Positions 27,212-35,482 are shown, numbered from the stretch's first letter. The stretch is DNA of 64,000 nt from Mycobacterium sp. PS03-16 (GCF_004570325.1 NZ_SPQO01000008.1:1-64000); one strand, 5' to 3'. Program-made: numbers and translations. The notes: generated by a model from the letters alone, not told the origin.

Positions 27212-28378
27212 TCAGTCCGTCAGCGGGTCATGCTGAATACGTTGCGGTGGTGCACCTTTGGCGATCAGCGCGGCCTTGGTGGCCTGGGTCATCCGTGGTC
27301 CGCCGCAGATCAGGATCTGCCGGTCGCCCCAGCTGCCGTACCGGGTGACCACCTCGTGCAGCACCCCGGTCTGGCGGACGTGCAGTCCGCGCGGCGGTGC
27401 GGGGTCGGGGTAGTCGCCCGCCCACGGCGGATTGCTGCTGTACTCCGAGACCGGGGTCACCGACAGCCACGGGTTGGTCGAGGCGATCTGCCACAGCGTC
27501 TGCAGGTCGTAGAGGTCGCAGGGGTATCGCCCGCCGAAGAACAGATGCACCCGCGGGTTCACCCCGAACCGGGTCATGTCCATGATCAACGTGCGCAGCG
27601 GGGCCAGACCGGTGCTGCCGGCCACCATGAGTACGTCGCCGCCGTCGCGGTCGACGTTGAGGCCGCCGTGCGGATTGGACAGCCGCCACCGGTCGCCCGT
27701 GCGGGTCTCGTTGATGACCGCGTTGCTGACCATGCCGCCCGGCACCGACCGGATGTGGAACTCGATACCGCCGCCGCGGTCGGCCGGGATGGCGGGGCTC
27801 AGATAGCGCCAGCGCCGCGGCCACTGCGGCACCTGCACCGTCACGTACTGCCCGGGGTGGTAGAACAGCGGCCGGTCGAGCTGCAGCCGCACCACCGACA
27901 CGTCGCGCGTGACGCGCATGTGCTCGATCACCGTGCCGTCGCAGTACGGTGGACCGTCCTCGGCCTCGGCGGCGCCGCGCATCACCCCGGTCATCAGCGC
28001 GACGGCATCGCGGGCGGCCTCGTCGACCCGGCCGGTCCACGAGGCGTCGAGATGCGTGCGCAGCGCGGTGTAGAGGGCGTCGCCCATGGTGTCGTAGTGA
28101 ACCTGTGCGACACCGTATTTGCGGTGGTCGCGGCCGAGCTGAGCGAGGAAGGCCACCGGCTCCTCGGCGCGCTGGGCGATCAGTTCGCCGAACAGCCAGG
28201 TCAGCGCCTGGGCGAAGGCGGCGCGTTGCCGGGCCATATCGGGCGGGAACAGGTCGCGCACCGAGAGATCGGCGGCGAACCAGCGGGTGTAGAAGTCGGC
28301 GATCAGCGGATCGGAGCCGCGTCGCGGGTCGACCGCGGCGCGCAGTACGGCCAGCGCGTCACGGTCGTCGAGTCCCAC
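27212..28378 (-). CDS. Type II flavohemoglobin-like globin/FNR oxidoreductase (Rv0385-type)
   Basis: The protein has 388 residues, starting at GTG 28378. Residues 1-135 form a globin-like domain (DPLIADFYTRWFAADLSVRDLF, FLAQLGRDHRKYGV with the proximal His). Residues 150-388 form the ferredoxin-NADP reductase part: FAD loop RYLSPA in place of the classic RxYS, flavin segment PGGMVSNAV, NAD motif VAGSTGLAPL and LICGGPRM near the C terminus. Classical flavohemoglobins detoxify NO. The class called type II in mycobacteria (M. tuberculosis Rv0385, next to clpB there) has altered haem and FAD pockets and has been reported to oxidise D-lactate. The activity is not deducible from this sequence alone. 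Confidence 0.83.
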   Translation of the reverse strand: MGLDDRDALAVLRAAVDPRRGSDPLIADFYTRWFAADLSVRDLFPPDMARQRAAFAQALTWLFGELIAQRAEEPVAFLAQLGRDHRKYGVAQVHYDTMGDALYTALRTHLDASWTGRVDEAARDAVALMTGVMRGAAEAEDGPPYCDGTVIEHMRVTRDVSVVRLQLDRPLFYHPGQYVTVQVPQWPRRWRYLSPAIPADRGGGIEFHIRSVPGGMVSNAVINETRTGDRWRLSNPHGGLNVDRDGGDVLMVAGSTGLAPLRTLIMDMTRFGVNPRVHLFFGGRYPCDLYDLQTLWQIASTNPWLSVTPVSEYSSNPPWAGDYPDPAPPRGLHVRQTGVLHEVVTRYGSWGDRQILICGGPRMTQATKAALIAKGAPPQRIQHDPLTD

Positions 28379-28394
28379 GTCGTTCGAGTGTAAG

Positions 28395-29402
28395 TCAGCT
28401 CGCTGAGACCTTCCGCTGCCGCGCGGCGGCCACGATCACCAGCGCCGCACCCGCGGTCGCCCAGCAGGCCAGCACCGCCAGCGCCGACGTCGCCCCCGCG
28501 CCGTCGAAATAGGCGGCCGAGCGCAGCAGGGTGGCGGTGGCGCCCTGCGGCAGCCACTGTCCCACCTGCCCCCAACCGTCGGGCAGCATCTCCGGGGCGC
28601 TGCTCAGCCCGGACAGCGGGTTGCCGACGAGCAGCGCGAGCACCGCGCCGGCAGCCAGTCCGGCCCGGCCGAACAGCGAGCCGAGCCCGAGGATCGGCAG
28701 TCCGCAGCCGAGCAGTCCGACCGTCAGGGCGGCCGTCACGCCCCAGAAGTTCTGGTCGATCGAGCCGAGGACGTAGTACAGCAGCGCGGTGATCGTCACG
28801 GCTGCGACGCCGCCGAAGACCACGGCGGTGCCCAGCCGGGTCCACACCTCGCGGCGAAACGCGAAGACCAGCGCGACGGCGGGCAGGATTCCGGCCAGTG
28901 TGATCGGCAGCGCCGCGGCGGCCAGGCCCGCGCCGCGGGGGTCGCGGGCGGGCAGCGGCGCGACGTCCTCGGTGGCCGGCGGCGCAGGGGTCTGCTGGGC
29001 GAGGCCGGCGCCGAGCTGGGTGAGCGTCTGCGCGATGATCGGGCTGGCGCCGGTGGCGATGAGCAGGGTGCGGCCCTCCGGGCCGACGGCCAGACCGCCG
29101 TAGACCTGCCGATCGCGGATGGCGTCGCGCAGCGCGTCCCGGCTCGGGTAGTAGGTGACCTCGAACGCGCCGGGGGCGCGCTGGTCGAGCGCGGCGGCCA
29201 CCTGGCCGTTGGCAGCCTGGGGTCCGGCCACACCGATCGGCACGCCGTGCGGACCGGACCGGGCGGCGGGCAGCGCGAATGCGAGCGCGACGAGCGCGAT
29301 CACCGCGGTCAGCAGCACGACGATGCCGGTGGCCCGCGCGGCGGCCGGTGATTCGTGAGTTTGGGCGGCGTGGTGGGTGCGCGAGGCCGACGTCGTTGTC
29401 AT
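28395..29402 (-). CDS. ABC-2/YhgE-like multipass membrane protein under TetR control
   Basis: The protein has 335 residues; ATG 29402 is preceded by AGGAG. One N-terminal helix (residues 25-47) leads to an extracytoplasmic domain of about 120 residues (PIGVAGPQAANGQVAAAL onward), followed by five to six helices from about 155 to the end, the architecture of ABC-2 type or Pip/YhgE export permeases. No ATPase gene is adjacent. It is divergent from a TetR regulator and each start is flanked by a copy of the same palindrome, so it is very probably the regulator's target. A role in export of a lipid or drug is inference. Confidence 0.75.
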   Translation of the reverse strand: MTTTSASRTHHAAQTHESPAAARATGIVVLLTAVIALVALAFALPAARSGPHGVPIGVAGPQAANGQVAAALDQRAPGAFEVTYYPSRDALRDAIRDRQVYGGLAVGPEGRTLLIATGASPIIAQTLTQLGAGLAQQTPAPPATEDVAPLPARDPRGAGLAAAALPITLAGILPAVALVFAFRREVWTRLGTAVVFGGVAAVTITALLYYVLGSIDQNFWGVTAALTVGLLGCGLPILGLGSLFGRAGLAAGAVLALLVGNPLSGLSSAPEMLPDGWGQVGQWLPQGATATLLRSAAYFDGAGATSALAVLACWATAGAALVIVAAARQRKVSAS

Positions 29403-29415
29403 GGCTCACTCCTTT

Positions 29416-29431
29416 TTCACTGACGGTTGAA
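29416..29431. promoter_or_regulatory. TetR operator copy 1 (permease side)
   Basis: TTCACTGACGGTTGAA lies 14 bases upstream of the permease start. Its reverse complement matches the second copy at 29468-29483 at 13 of 16 positions, with conserved outer TTCA/TGAA arms. Confidence 0.55.
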
Positions 29432-29467
29432 TTCCGTGGGCCGAGCGTAACGCGGGGTGGGAAAATA

Positions 29468-29483
29468 TTCAACAGTGATTGAA
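29468..29483. promoter_or_regulatory. TetR operator copy 2 (regulator side)
   Basis: TTCAACAGTGATTGAA contains perfect arms TTCAA and TTGAA around CAGTGA, 17 bases before the tetR start. The centres of the two copies are 52 bases apart, about five helical turns, so both can be contacted from one face of the DNA. Confidence 0.6.
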
Positions 29484-29499
29484 ATGATAAGGTCGCCGT

Positions 29500-30126
29500 A
29501 TGGCGCCACCTGCGAAGACGGTGCGACGCCGGGGTCGCCGCCAGGGTGAGCCGGTGTCGCGAGAGGCGGTGCTGGCCGCGGCGAAACAGCGGTTCGCCAG
29601 CCAGGGCTATGAAGGCACCACGCTGCGGTCCATCGCCGACGACGCGCACGTGGACCCGTCGATGGTGCTGTACCTGTTCGGCTCGAAGCTCGAGCTGTTC
29701 CGTGAGTCGCTGCGGCTGATCATCGACCCGCAGGTGCTGGTCACCGCGCTGTCCGACGGCGACGGCGACATCGGCACCCGGTTGGTCCGGACGTACCTGC
29801 AGATCTGGGAGTCCCCGGAGACCGGGCCCAGCATGGTGGCGATGCTGCAGTCGGCCACGTCGAACAGCGATGCGCACGAGGCGTTCCGCAGTTTCATGCA
29901 GACCTACGTCCTCACCGCGGTGGCGGGAGTGTTCGGTGGCGACGAGCAGGCGCGGCTGCGCGCCATGCTGTCGGCGACCACACTGGTCGGCACCGCGATC
30001 CTGCGCTACGTGATGAAGATCCCGCCGCTGGCGTCACTCACGGGCGACGAGCTTGTGCGGGTGCTCGCGCCGACGGTGACCCGCTACCTCACCGCCGGCG
30101 CCGATGAACTGGGGCTGCCCGGCTAG
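29500..30126 (+). CDS. TetR-family regulator
   Basis: The protein has 208 residues, starting at ATG 29500. A basic N-terminal arm (KTVRRRGRRQG) precedes the TetR DNA-binding helices at about 20-65 (VLAAAKQRFASQGYEGTTLRSIADDAHVDPSMVLYLFGSKLELF). The C-terminal part is a ligand-binding helical domain of the kind seen in many actinobacterial TetR proteins. It diverges from the ABC-2-like permease gene with two matching palindromes in the 97-base spacer and probably represses both genes. Its stop overlaps that of the convergent GAP-family gene by four bases. Confidence 0.9.
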   Translation: MAPPAKTVRRRGRRQGEPVSREAVLAAAKQRFASQGYEGTTLRSIADDAHVDPSMVLYLFGSKLELFRESLRLIIDPQVLVTALSDGDGDIGTRLVRTYLQIWESPETGPSMVAMLQSATSNSDAHEAFRSFMQTYVLTAVAGVFGGDEQARLRAMLSATTLVGTAILRYVMKIPPLASLTGDELVRVLAPTVTRYLTAGADELGLPG

Positions 30127-30791
30127 AGGACGCCGTGGATTCCCTTGTACAGCACCAGGAGACCGATGACGACGAGGATGCCGGCCACCAGCGCCGCGTG
30201 CTGCTCCTCCATCCAGTCGCCGACCCGGCGGAGCAGTCCGTCGAGTCGATGGGTGTACAGCGCGTACCCGACGATCGGGATGAGCACCGTCGACCCGGCG
30301 ACGAGCATGAAATAGATCGTGGCCGACCAGGCTCCCGCCACCCCGAGCCCGCTGGTGCCGATCGCGACCCCGGACGCCGCGCACACGAACAGCACCTTCG
30401 GGTTGACGACCACCAGCACCAGCGCCGTGACGAACGCACGGGCCGGGGCGAGTTCGGTCAGCGAGGTCATCCACTTCGGCGTGTGGCCCTGACCCCGCCG
30501 CGTCCAGCGGAACACCCCGAACCCGATCAGCACGATGCCGGCGACGATGCGCACCCACGACGCCCAGCTGGGCGGTTTGTCGAAGTTGCCCACCAACCCG
30601 GCCAGCAACAGGAACACCGCCGTCAGGCCGAACAGCCCGAGTAGCCAGCCGGCGAGGAACGCCAGCCCGGCCGGGCGCGGCCGCGGCGAGCGCAGCACCA
30701 GCACCGCGGGGATGATCGACAGCGGCGACAGCGCGATCACCAGTGCGAGCGGGATCAGTTCGAGCAGGGTCGACGACCACCTACCGGCCAC
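30123..30791 (-). CDS. GAP/Sap-family six-helix membrane transporter
   Basis: The protein has 222 residues. GTG 30791 lies six bases behind TAGGTT, consistent with a leaderless transcript. Six hydrophobic helices are visible; the first contains PLALVIALSPLSIIPAVLVL, characteristic of the GAP (glycopeptidolipid addressing protein)/Sap family, distantly LysE-like. Members help move glycolipids such as glycopeptidolipid or sulfolipid across the mycobacterial membrane, but close neighbours with that role are absent here, so the cargo is unknown. Confidence 0.82.
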   Translation of the reverse strand: MAGRWSSTLLELIPLALVIALSPLSIIPAVLVLRSPRPRPAGLAFLAGWLLGLFGLTAVFLLLAGLVGNFDKPPSWASWVRIVAGIVLIGFGVFRWTRRGQGHTPKWMTSLTELAPARAFVTALVLVVVNPKVLFVCAASGVAIGTSGLGVAGAWSATIYFMLVAGSTVLIPIVGYALYTHRLDGLLRRVGDWMEEQHAALVAGILVVIGLLVLYKGIHGVL

Positions 30792-30902
30792 CGGGTAAAC
30801 CTAGCAAGCCGAATGGGCGGATGCCGGTGTTCGCGGGTGACCCGCCGGCACCGGTCGGACCCCGGGAGCGATCACACCCTTCGTGGCGCTAGCGTCGAGC
30901 GC

Positions 30903-31598
30903 GTGCATACGGATGTCGGCGGCTGTGCGGCGGTGCTGTTCGACCTGGACGACACATTGCTGGACCACCGTGGCGCCGCCAACGACGCCCTCGTCGCCTG
31001 GGCAGTGCACGCGGGGCTGGATGTCGCCGCCGAGGAGCTGGCAGCGATGTGGCTGCGCCTGGAGCGTGAGTACTACGACAGGTATCAGCGCGGTGAGCTG
31101 TCCAAGCTCGAGCAGCGCCGAGCGCGGATTCGTGCGGCGCTGCATCCAGCGGAACTTACCGACGATGAGGCCGACGACATGTTCGGCACGTATTGGGAGC
31201 TGTACAGCTCGGCGTGGCGCGCCTTCCCGGACGCCGTCGCCGCGGTCCGTCGAGCACTCGACCGGGGCCTGCGGGTGGGTGTGCTGACCAATGGTGACGC
31301 CCGGGATCAACGACGCAAGGTCGAGATGACGGCGCTCGCGGAGTTGGACCTGCCGCTGTTCGCCTCGTCGGACCTGCCCAGCGCCAAGCCGGATCCGCGT
31401 GCCTTCGAATTCGCCTGTAATGCATTGGGTGTGGAGCCGAGAAGCTGTCTCATGGTGGGTGACTCGCTGGTCAACGACATCGAGGGGGCGCTGGGTGCGG
31501 GGCTGCCTGCGGTGCTGCTCGACCGGTCCGGTTCCCGTGGACGGTCGCCGGTCGCCTACCGGACCATTCACTCTCTGCACGAGTTGCGGTTCGACTGA
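30903..31598 (+). CDS. HAD-superfamily hydrolase
   Basis: The protein has 231 residues. GTG 30903 is preceded by TAGCGT with a seven-base gap, a leaderless arrangement; the longer frame upstream carries no conserved sequence. Motif I DLDDT starts at residue 14, motif II is LTNGD, motif III is the Lys of SSDLPSAKPDPRAF and motif IV is VGDSLVNDIEG. The helical cap between motifs I and II places it with phosphoglycolate phosphatase/haloacid dehalogenase-like class I enzymes. It hydrolyses a small phosphate ester; the substrate is unknown. Confidence 0.88.
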   Translation: MHTDVGGCAAVLFDLDDTLLDHRGAANDALVAWAVHAGLDVAAEELAAMWLRLEREYYDRYQRGELSKLEQRRARIRAALHPAELTDDEADDMFGTYWELYSSAWRAFPDAVAAVRRALDRGLRVGVLTNGDARDQRRKVEMTALAELDLPLFASSDLPSAKPDPRAFEFACNALGVEPRSCLMVGDSLVNDIEGALGAGLPAVLLDRSGSRGRSPVAYRTIHSLHELRFD

Positions 31599-31797
31599 GA
31601 GTCGCACGTCGTTGCTGCGGATGTGTTGCTGCACCAGATGTCGGATCCCTTGCCGATCGGCCACTGGTTCCGATACGGAAACCGGACCGCCGGCCGTTCG
31701 ACGAGGTCGTGCACCGCGGACGCTGGTAAGCGCACACCGCACCGAGCGTTCGTCGTCAGCTCACGGTACGGACACCTCGACATGGCATCGTGTCGTC

Positions 31798-32268
31798 GTG
31801 TCGGTGCAAGCGCAGTCGCGGCTCCGGCCCCCCGACCGGTTCCACCGGTGGTGTGAGCGCGTCGTCGCGCGGTTACCGTTCGGTCTGAAACGACTGGTGG
31901 CGCCGACGTTTCTCGGCTTCTGCCTGATCAACAGCTTCACCTTCGGCGTCGACCTGGTGTTGCTCACCGTTCTGCACGGATTGCTCGGTGTGGCACTGCC
32001 GGTGGCGGTCACGGTCGCGTATGCGTGCGCGTTCGCGCTCAGCTATGCGCTCAATCGGTACTTCAACTTCCGATCGCATGCCGCGGTGGGTCCGCAGTTC
32101 ACGATCTACGTCGTGGTGGTGGTGATCAACTACCTGGCGTTCATCCTCGGGGTGTCCACGCTCCTGACGGCGATGGGCGTCGAGTATCAGATCGCCCGGG
32201 TCCTGGCCGGGGGTTGCGAGGCGGTGTACATGTACTGCGCGATGCGGTGGGTGGTCTTCCGCCGCTGA
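31798..32268 (+). CDS. GtrA-family membrane protein
   Basis: The protein has about 156 residues. The start is uncertain: GTG 31798 and GTG 31804 are both possible. Four hydrophobic helices with short loops and the conserved FALSYALNRYFNFRSH segment near residue 80 identify the GtrA/DPMS-associated family, which helps flip or supply polyprenyl-linked sugars for wall polysaccharide decoration. The basic N terminus is cytosolic. The stop abuts that of the EspD-like gene on the opposite strand (adjacent codons). Confidence 0.85.
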   Translation: MSVQAQSRLRPPDRFHRWCERVVARLPFGLKRLVAPTFLGFCLINSFTFGVDLVLLTVLHGLLGVALPVAVTVAYACAFALSYALNRYFNFRSHAAVGPQFTIYVVVVVINYLAFILGVSTLLTAMGVEYQIARVLAGGCEAVYMYCAMRWVVFRR

Positions 32269-32712
32269 TCACCTCTCGGCGTGCCGGTGCCGGGCGATGA
32301 GGTCGGCTTCGGCGGCCCGCGCCTGCGCCGGTGTCGCGAACGGCATCTGCTCGGTCATCAGGCTTTCGGCGGAGGCACGGTCGACGCCCTGGGCGGCGAG
32401 CAGTTCGAGGCCGAAGAGGTGCATCGCGGAGGTCGCCTTCTTGGCGGCCACATCCGCGACCAAGCGGATCTCCTCCGCCAGTTCCGATTCGGTGACCGCC
32501 CCGACGTGCGGGCTCAGCCGGACCTGGTACACCGTGCCGTTGAGATATGTGCTGACCGTGACCGTGCCGGGAGGATTGGTCGCCGAGATCACCGGAAAAT
32601 CGGGTTCTCCCGGCTCGGCTTCGGCTTCGTCGTGTGCGGTGTCGGGGTAGAGGAGCAACGCCTCGACGTCTGAGGCCTGCGCGTCGTCATCACCGTTGCG
32701 GTCCAGCGCCAT
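32269..32712 (-). CDS. EspD/EspH-like ESX secretion-associated protein
   Basis: The protein has 147 residues, starting at ATG 32712. An acidic N terminus is followed by VISATNPPGTVTVSTYLNGT and LSPHVGAVTESELAEEIRLVADVAAKKA. These align with EspD of M. tuberculosis (TNPPRTVSVST..., SESQLASEI...DLARQKA, as I recall it). EspD and EspH are cytosolic proteins that stabilise and accompany EspA/EspC- or EspE/EspF-type substrates of ESX-1. It is the third gene of an EspA-EspC-EspD order, two bases behind the EspC-like gene. Confidence 0.82.
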   Translation of the reverse strand: MALDRNGDDDAQASDVEALLLYPDTAHDEAEAEPGEPDFPVISATNPPGTVTVSTYLNGTVYQVRLSPHVGAVTESELAEEIRLVADVAAKKATSAMHLFGLELLAAQGVDRASAESLMTEQMPFATPAQARAAEADLIARHRHAER

Positions 32713-32714
32713 GG

Positions 32715-33029
32715 TCAACGGGGTTGGATACGCTCGGCGAGAGTGCCGCTGCTGACCCGGTCGGTCTCGTCGTAACGGTGCGCGGCGACGCCGAGCTTCT
32801 CGTGTAGATCCGTCGAGACCACCGCCATCCCGGCGCACGCCGCCTTACGGGCCGACTCGGCGGCCGCCACCGCGGCGTTCGACAACGCGCAGACGACGCC
32901 GTGGCTCAGCCACATCGAGCCGCTCACCCCGTCGGTCGCGGACGATGCCCCGGTCAGACGTGCCGCCGCCTGCCCTTGCCGGCTCGCGAGCTCGTGCACG
33001 TGCTCGGTGGAGACGCGTAGTTCGGTCAT
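32715..33029 (-). CDS. EspC/EspF-like type VII secretion substrate
   Basis: The protein has 104 residues. ATG 33029 follows AGGAG with a six-base spacer and is preferred to a GTG two codons upstream. It is a WXG100-like helical hairpin: a first helix (LRVSTEHVHELASRQGQAAARL), a turn GSMWLSHGVVC and a second helix ending in the secretion signal YDETD, a YxxxD match. EspC and EspF (both about 103 residues) are ESX-1 substrates that depend on their EspA/EspE partners, coded next to it here. The gap to the EspA-like gene is 15 bases. Confidence 0.85.
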   Translation of the reverse strand: MTELRVSTEHVHELASRQGQAAARLTGASSATDGVSGSMWLSHGVVCALSNAAVAAAESARKAACAGMAVVSTDLHEKLGVAAHRYDETDRVSSGTLAERIQPR

Positions 33030-33044
33030 GATCACTCCTGATCG

Positions 33045-34406
33045 CTAGAGGGTGCGGGTCGTGGGGATGTCGAGCGGCGCCTCCTGCTCGGTACCGTGGG
33101 CGGCGTCGACCGGTGCGCGCTCGCCCGGCGCCCCAGCGGCGGCCGAATCAGGTTCCGCGGCAGCCGCATTGGCCGGCTGTTCCTCAGGTTCCGGCTCCGC
33201 GTCGGTGCCCTTGTCGGCTTTCGCCTCCTGCTGGGCGGACTGTTGCGCCGCATGCTGCTGACCCGCCTGCACCGCCGTGTTCACGATCGAGGCGATCGCG
33301 GCGAACAGGCCGCCCAGCCCGCCGCCCGCCGCGCCGCCGGGCTGGGCAGCCGGGGCGCCGCCCGCCATGCCGCCCGGCATGCCGCCGCCGGACGGGGCGC
33401 TCATCGGGTAGCCGCCGCCAGACACGGCAGGCATGCGGGGCATCGCGGGCGGCGGCCCCATCGGCGTCGACGGTGTCGGTGCGCCGCCACCACTCGGCCC
33501 GCCACCGCCGCTGGCTGCGCCGCCACCACCGGACGGCACTACCGGGGGCACCGGAACCGGGGACGCCGGAACCGCCGGCGGCACCGGCGGCGCGGCCGAC
33601 GGGGGTGCCTCGTCGTTGTCCACGGGCGGGGCGTCGGTGTGCTTCGGCACGGCCTTCCCGCCCTTGCCCCCGGTCGGCTTGGCCTGCCCGGCCACCTCCA
33701 GGTACTGCGCGATTGCTTCCTGGAGGAGGGTGGAGTTCTGCAGGGCGTTCACCTGGAGGGCCTGCATCGCCACGGTGCAGGGCAGCAGCGCGCCCGCGAC
33801 CGCGCCGATCTCCATCGCCGTCGCCATGGGGATGCCGACGATCGGTGGCGGAGGGATGAGCCGGGTGGCGAGCACGACCGGGATCGCCGCGGTGAGGACG
33901 GTCGCCGAGACGTCGAGCACCTCTTTGGTGGTCTTGACCTGGCCGGCTTGGGTTTCGATGATGCGTGCGACCTGCGCGTCGGTCCGGGCGATCTGCTGGG
34001 CGCGCTGTTGCTGACGAACGTTCAGGCGGCTGTAGGCCTCTGAGCCGCTGCCGGACCAGCCACCGTCGGGGGTCGCGTCCTGCAGCATCTGGCCGATCCG
34101 GCTCATCGATTGACCACCGGCCGCGAACTTCTCGCCCTTGTCCGACTCGAAGGTGAGCCCGCACAGCAACTGCATCGCATTGATTCCCAGCAGGCCACCG
34201 TTGATGATCGGCGTGGCGATGGCGCCCAGATGTTGCGGCGCCTTGCGCTTGAGGACCTCCTCGAGCACGGTCTGTCCGACGCCTTGGAGGTCGGCCCGAA
34301 GCCCGAGGATGGCGAATGGATCACCGTCTGCCGCACCCACGATGTGCTCGACGATGCCTTTGCCCGCGAACAATCCTTCGATCACGTCGAGTGGCCCTGC
34401 GCCCAT
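33045..34406 (-). CDS. EspA/EspE-like type VII secretion substrate
   Basis: The protein has 453 residues; ATG 34406 follows AAGGGAAG. The core at about residues 110-165 (DGGWSGSGSEAYSRL, RTDAQVARIIETQAGQVKTTKEVLD) parallels EspA (GDGWLGSAADKY ... NAVQTTRDILEG, as I recall it). Two membrane-like hydrophobic stretches follow (about 170-230). A long Pro/Gly/Ser-rich linker, an Ala/Gln stretch (QQHAAQQSAQQEAK) and an acidic C-terminal tail come next. EspA-type proteins are co-dependent ESX-1 substrates. With the EspC- and EspD-like genes behind it this is a complete espACD-like operon away from any core ESX machinery in this window. Confidence 0.83.
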   Translation of the reverse strand: MGAGPLDVIEGLFAGKGIVEHIVGAADGDPFAILGLRADLQGVGQTVLEEVLKRKAPQHLGAIATPIINGGLLGINAMQLLCGLTFESDKGEKFAAGGQSMSRIGQMLQDATPDGGWSGSGSEAYSRLNVRQQQRAQQIARTDAQVARIIETQAGQVKTTKEVLDVSATVLTAAIPVVLATRLIPPPPIVGIPMATAMEIGAVAGALLPCTVAMQALQVNALQNSTLLQEAIAQYLEVAGQAKPTGGKGGKAVPKHTDAPPVDNDEAPPSAAPPVPPAVPASPVPVPPVVPSGGGGAASGGGGPSGGGAPTPSTPMGPPPAMPRMPAVSGGGYPMSAPSGGGMPGGMAGGAPAAQPGGAAGGGLGGLFAAIASIVNTAVQAGQQHAAQQSAQQEAKADKGTDAEPEPEEQPANAAAAEPDSAAAGAPGERAPVDAAHGTEQEAPLDIPTTRTL

Positions 34407-34509
34407 GACTTCCCTTCATCGCGTTGCCCTCAGAGTATGGGCGGGCGCGACCCCCTCGATGCACCAATTTGGCGCAGGCCCGGTCGCGACAGCCCATTAC
34501 GCTCGACAC

Positions 34510-34953
34510 GTGCGCGATGGGACTGCGGTGTTTGCTCGCGGGGTGCTTGCGGCGCGGGGTCTGCCGACCACCGCGGAGGAGTGGCTCGGCGCGGCCGTCG
34601 TCCTCGGTGCCCTGGCCGCCGCGCTCCTCGTGCTCGTGCCGTGGCTGATCCGACGCGCCCGCAGGGAGTCCGAGGCCGGCCGGGCCCGGCTGGCGCACGA
34701 ATCGGCGGCATTCCGGGCGCGGTGGCCGGGCGCGGCGCTGTGGCACGCGCCGTACGGGGAACTCGAGGCCGAAGTGCGGCGCTGCTGGCAGTTGGTGTTG
34801 CTGCTCGAGGCCGAGCTCGCCAAGATGCGCGGACCCGCAGCCGCGGGTATGGCGGCACAGCTCACGGCGGTCCGGGCGTGGATCACCACCGTCCTCGGGC
34901 CGCTGAACGCGGCCGCCGCACGCGAGCACCGAATCGTCGGAGGAGCCCGGTGA
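34510..34953 (+). CDS. Small membrane protein of a tandem paralogous pair (copy 1)
   Basis: The protein has about 147 residues from GTG 34510; ATG 34459 in frame would add 17 residues. One hydrophobic helix (about 20-42, WLGAAVVLGALAAALLVLVPWLI) is followed by a cytosolic domain starting HESAAFRARWPGAALWHAPYGELEAEVRRC. That block is shared with the next gene (H-SA-F-ARWPG--L--APY-EL-AE--RC-QL). It diverges from the espA-like gene across about 100 bases and overlaps the next start (GTGA). No known family is recognised; association with the esp operon is inference from position. Confidence 0.7.
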   Translation: MRDGTAVFARGVLAARGLPTTAEEWLGAAVVLGALAAALLVLVPWLIRRARRESEAGRARLAHESAAFRARWPGAALWHAPYGELEAEVRRCWQLVLLLEAELAKMRGPAAAGMAAQLTAVRAWITTVLGPLNAAAAREHRIVGGAR

Positions 34954-35414
34954 CGCGAGGGGAGTCGTTCGCCGAACACGCCGCGGCGTCGGCCGGCACC
35001 GAGCTGATCCGGGCGGCCACCTTCGAGGGAATGCTCGGCGTCGGCCTGCCGTTCGTCGCGGTGGTCGTGGTGCTGATCCTCGCGATGGCCAAGCTGGCCA
35101 CTGCTCTCGGCGACCACACCGTGGACAACCAGGCGCGGCTGATGACGCATTCGTCGGCGTTCTGGGCACGGTGGCCGGGTGACCGGCTCGCGGCGGCGCC
35201 CTACCCGGAATTGCAGGCGGAGGCCGACCGGTGCGAACAGCTCATCACCCTGACCCGGGCCGCGCTTCGGCCCGCCCGGTACGGGAAACCGCATCTGGGG
35301 CCGGACCACTACCTGCACACCCGGCTCGCCGCGTACCAGGGCATGCTCGGCGCGGTCCACCGGGCGATGGCGCAGTCGGCGGGACGGCAGGGATGGCCGC
35401 CGCAGCGGCCGTGA
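34950..35414 (+). CDS. Small membrane protein of a tandem paralogous pair (copy 2)
   Basis: The protein has 154 residues. GTG 34950 overlaps the stop of copy 1, with GGAGGAG just upstream. One helix at about 25-48 (MLGVGLPFVAVVVVLILAMAKLA) is followed by THSSAFWARWPGDRLAAAPYPELQAEADRCEQL, matching copy 1 over about 40 residues. The C terminus differs (KPHLGPDHYLHTRLAAYQGMLGAVHRAM). The two probably form a heteromer at the membrane. The function is unknown. Confidence 0.7.
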   Translation: MTRGESFAEHAAASAGTELIRAATFEGMLGVGLPFVAVVVVLILAMAKLATALGDHTVDNQARLMTHSSAFWARWPGDRLAAAPYPELQAEADRCEQLITLTRAALRPARYGKPHLGPDHYLHTRLAAYQGMLGAVHRAMAQSAGRQGWPPQRP

Positions 35415-35461
35415 CGGCAGGTGACCAACGCCTCTAGTGGTCCGCGGGCGAAAAAGTTAAA

Positions 35462-35482
35462 GTTGAGCGGAACAGACTCAAC
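35462..35482 (+). promoter_or_regulatory. HAIR operator for HspR upstream of clpB
   Basis: GTTGAGC (35462-35468), seven bases, ACTCAAC (35476-35482) match CTTGAGT-N7-ACTCAAG with one or two mismatches per arm. A TTGACC hexamer follows at 35484-35489. This puts clpB in the HspR regulon together with dnaK. Confidence 0.8.
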
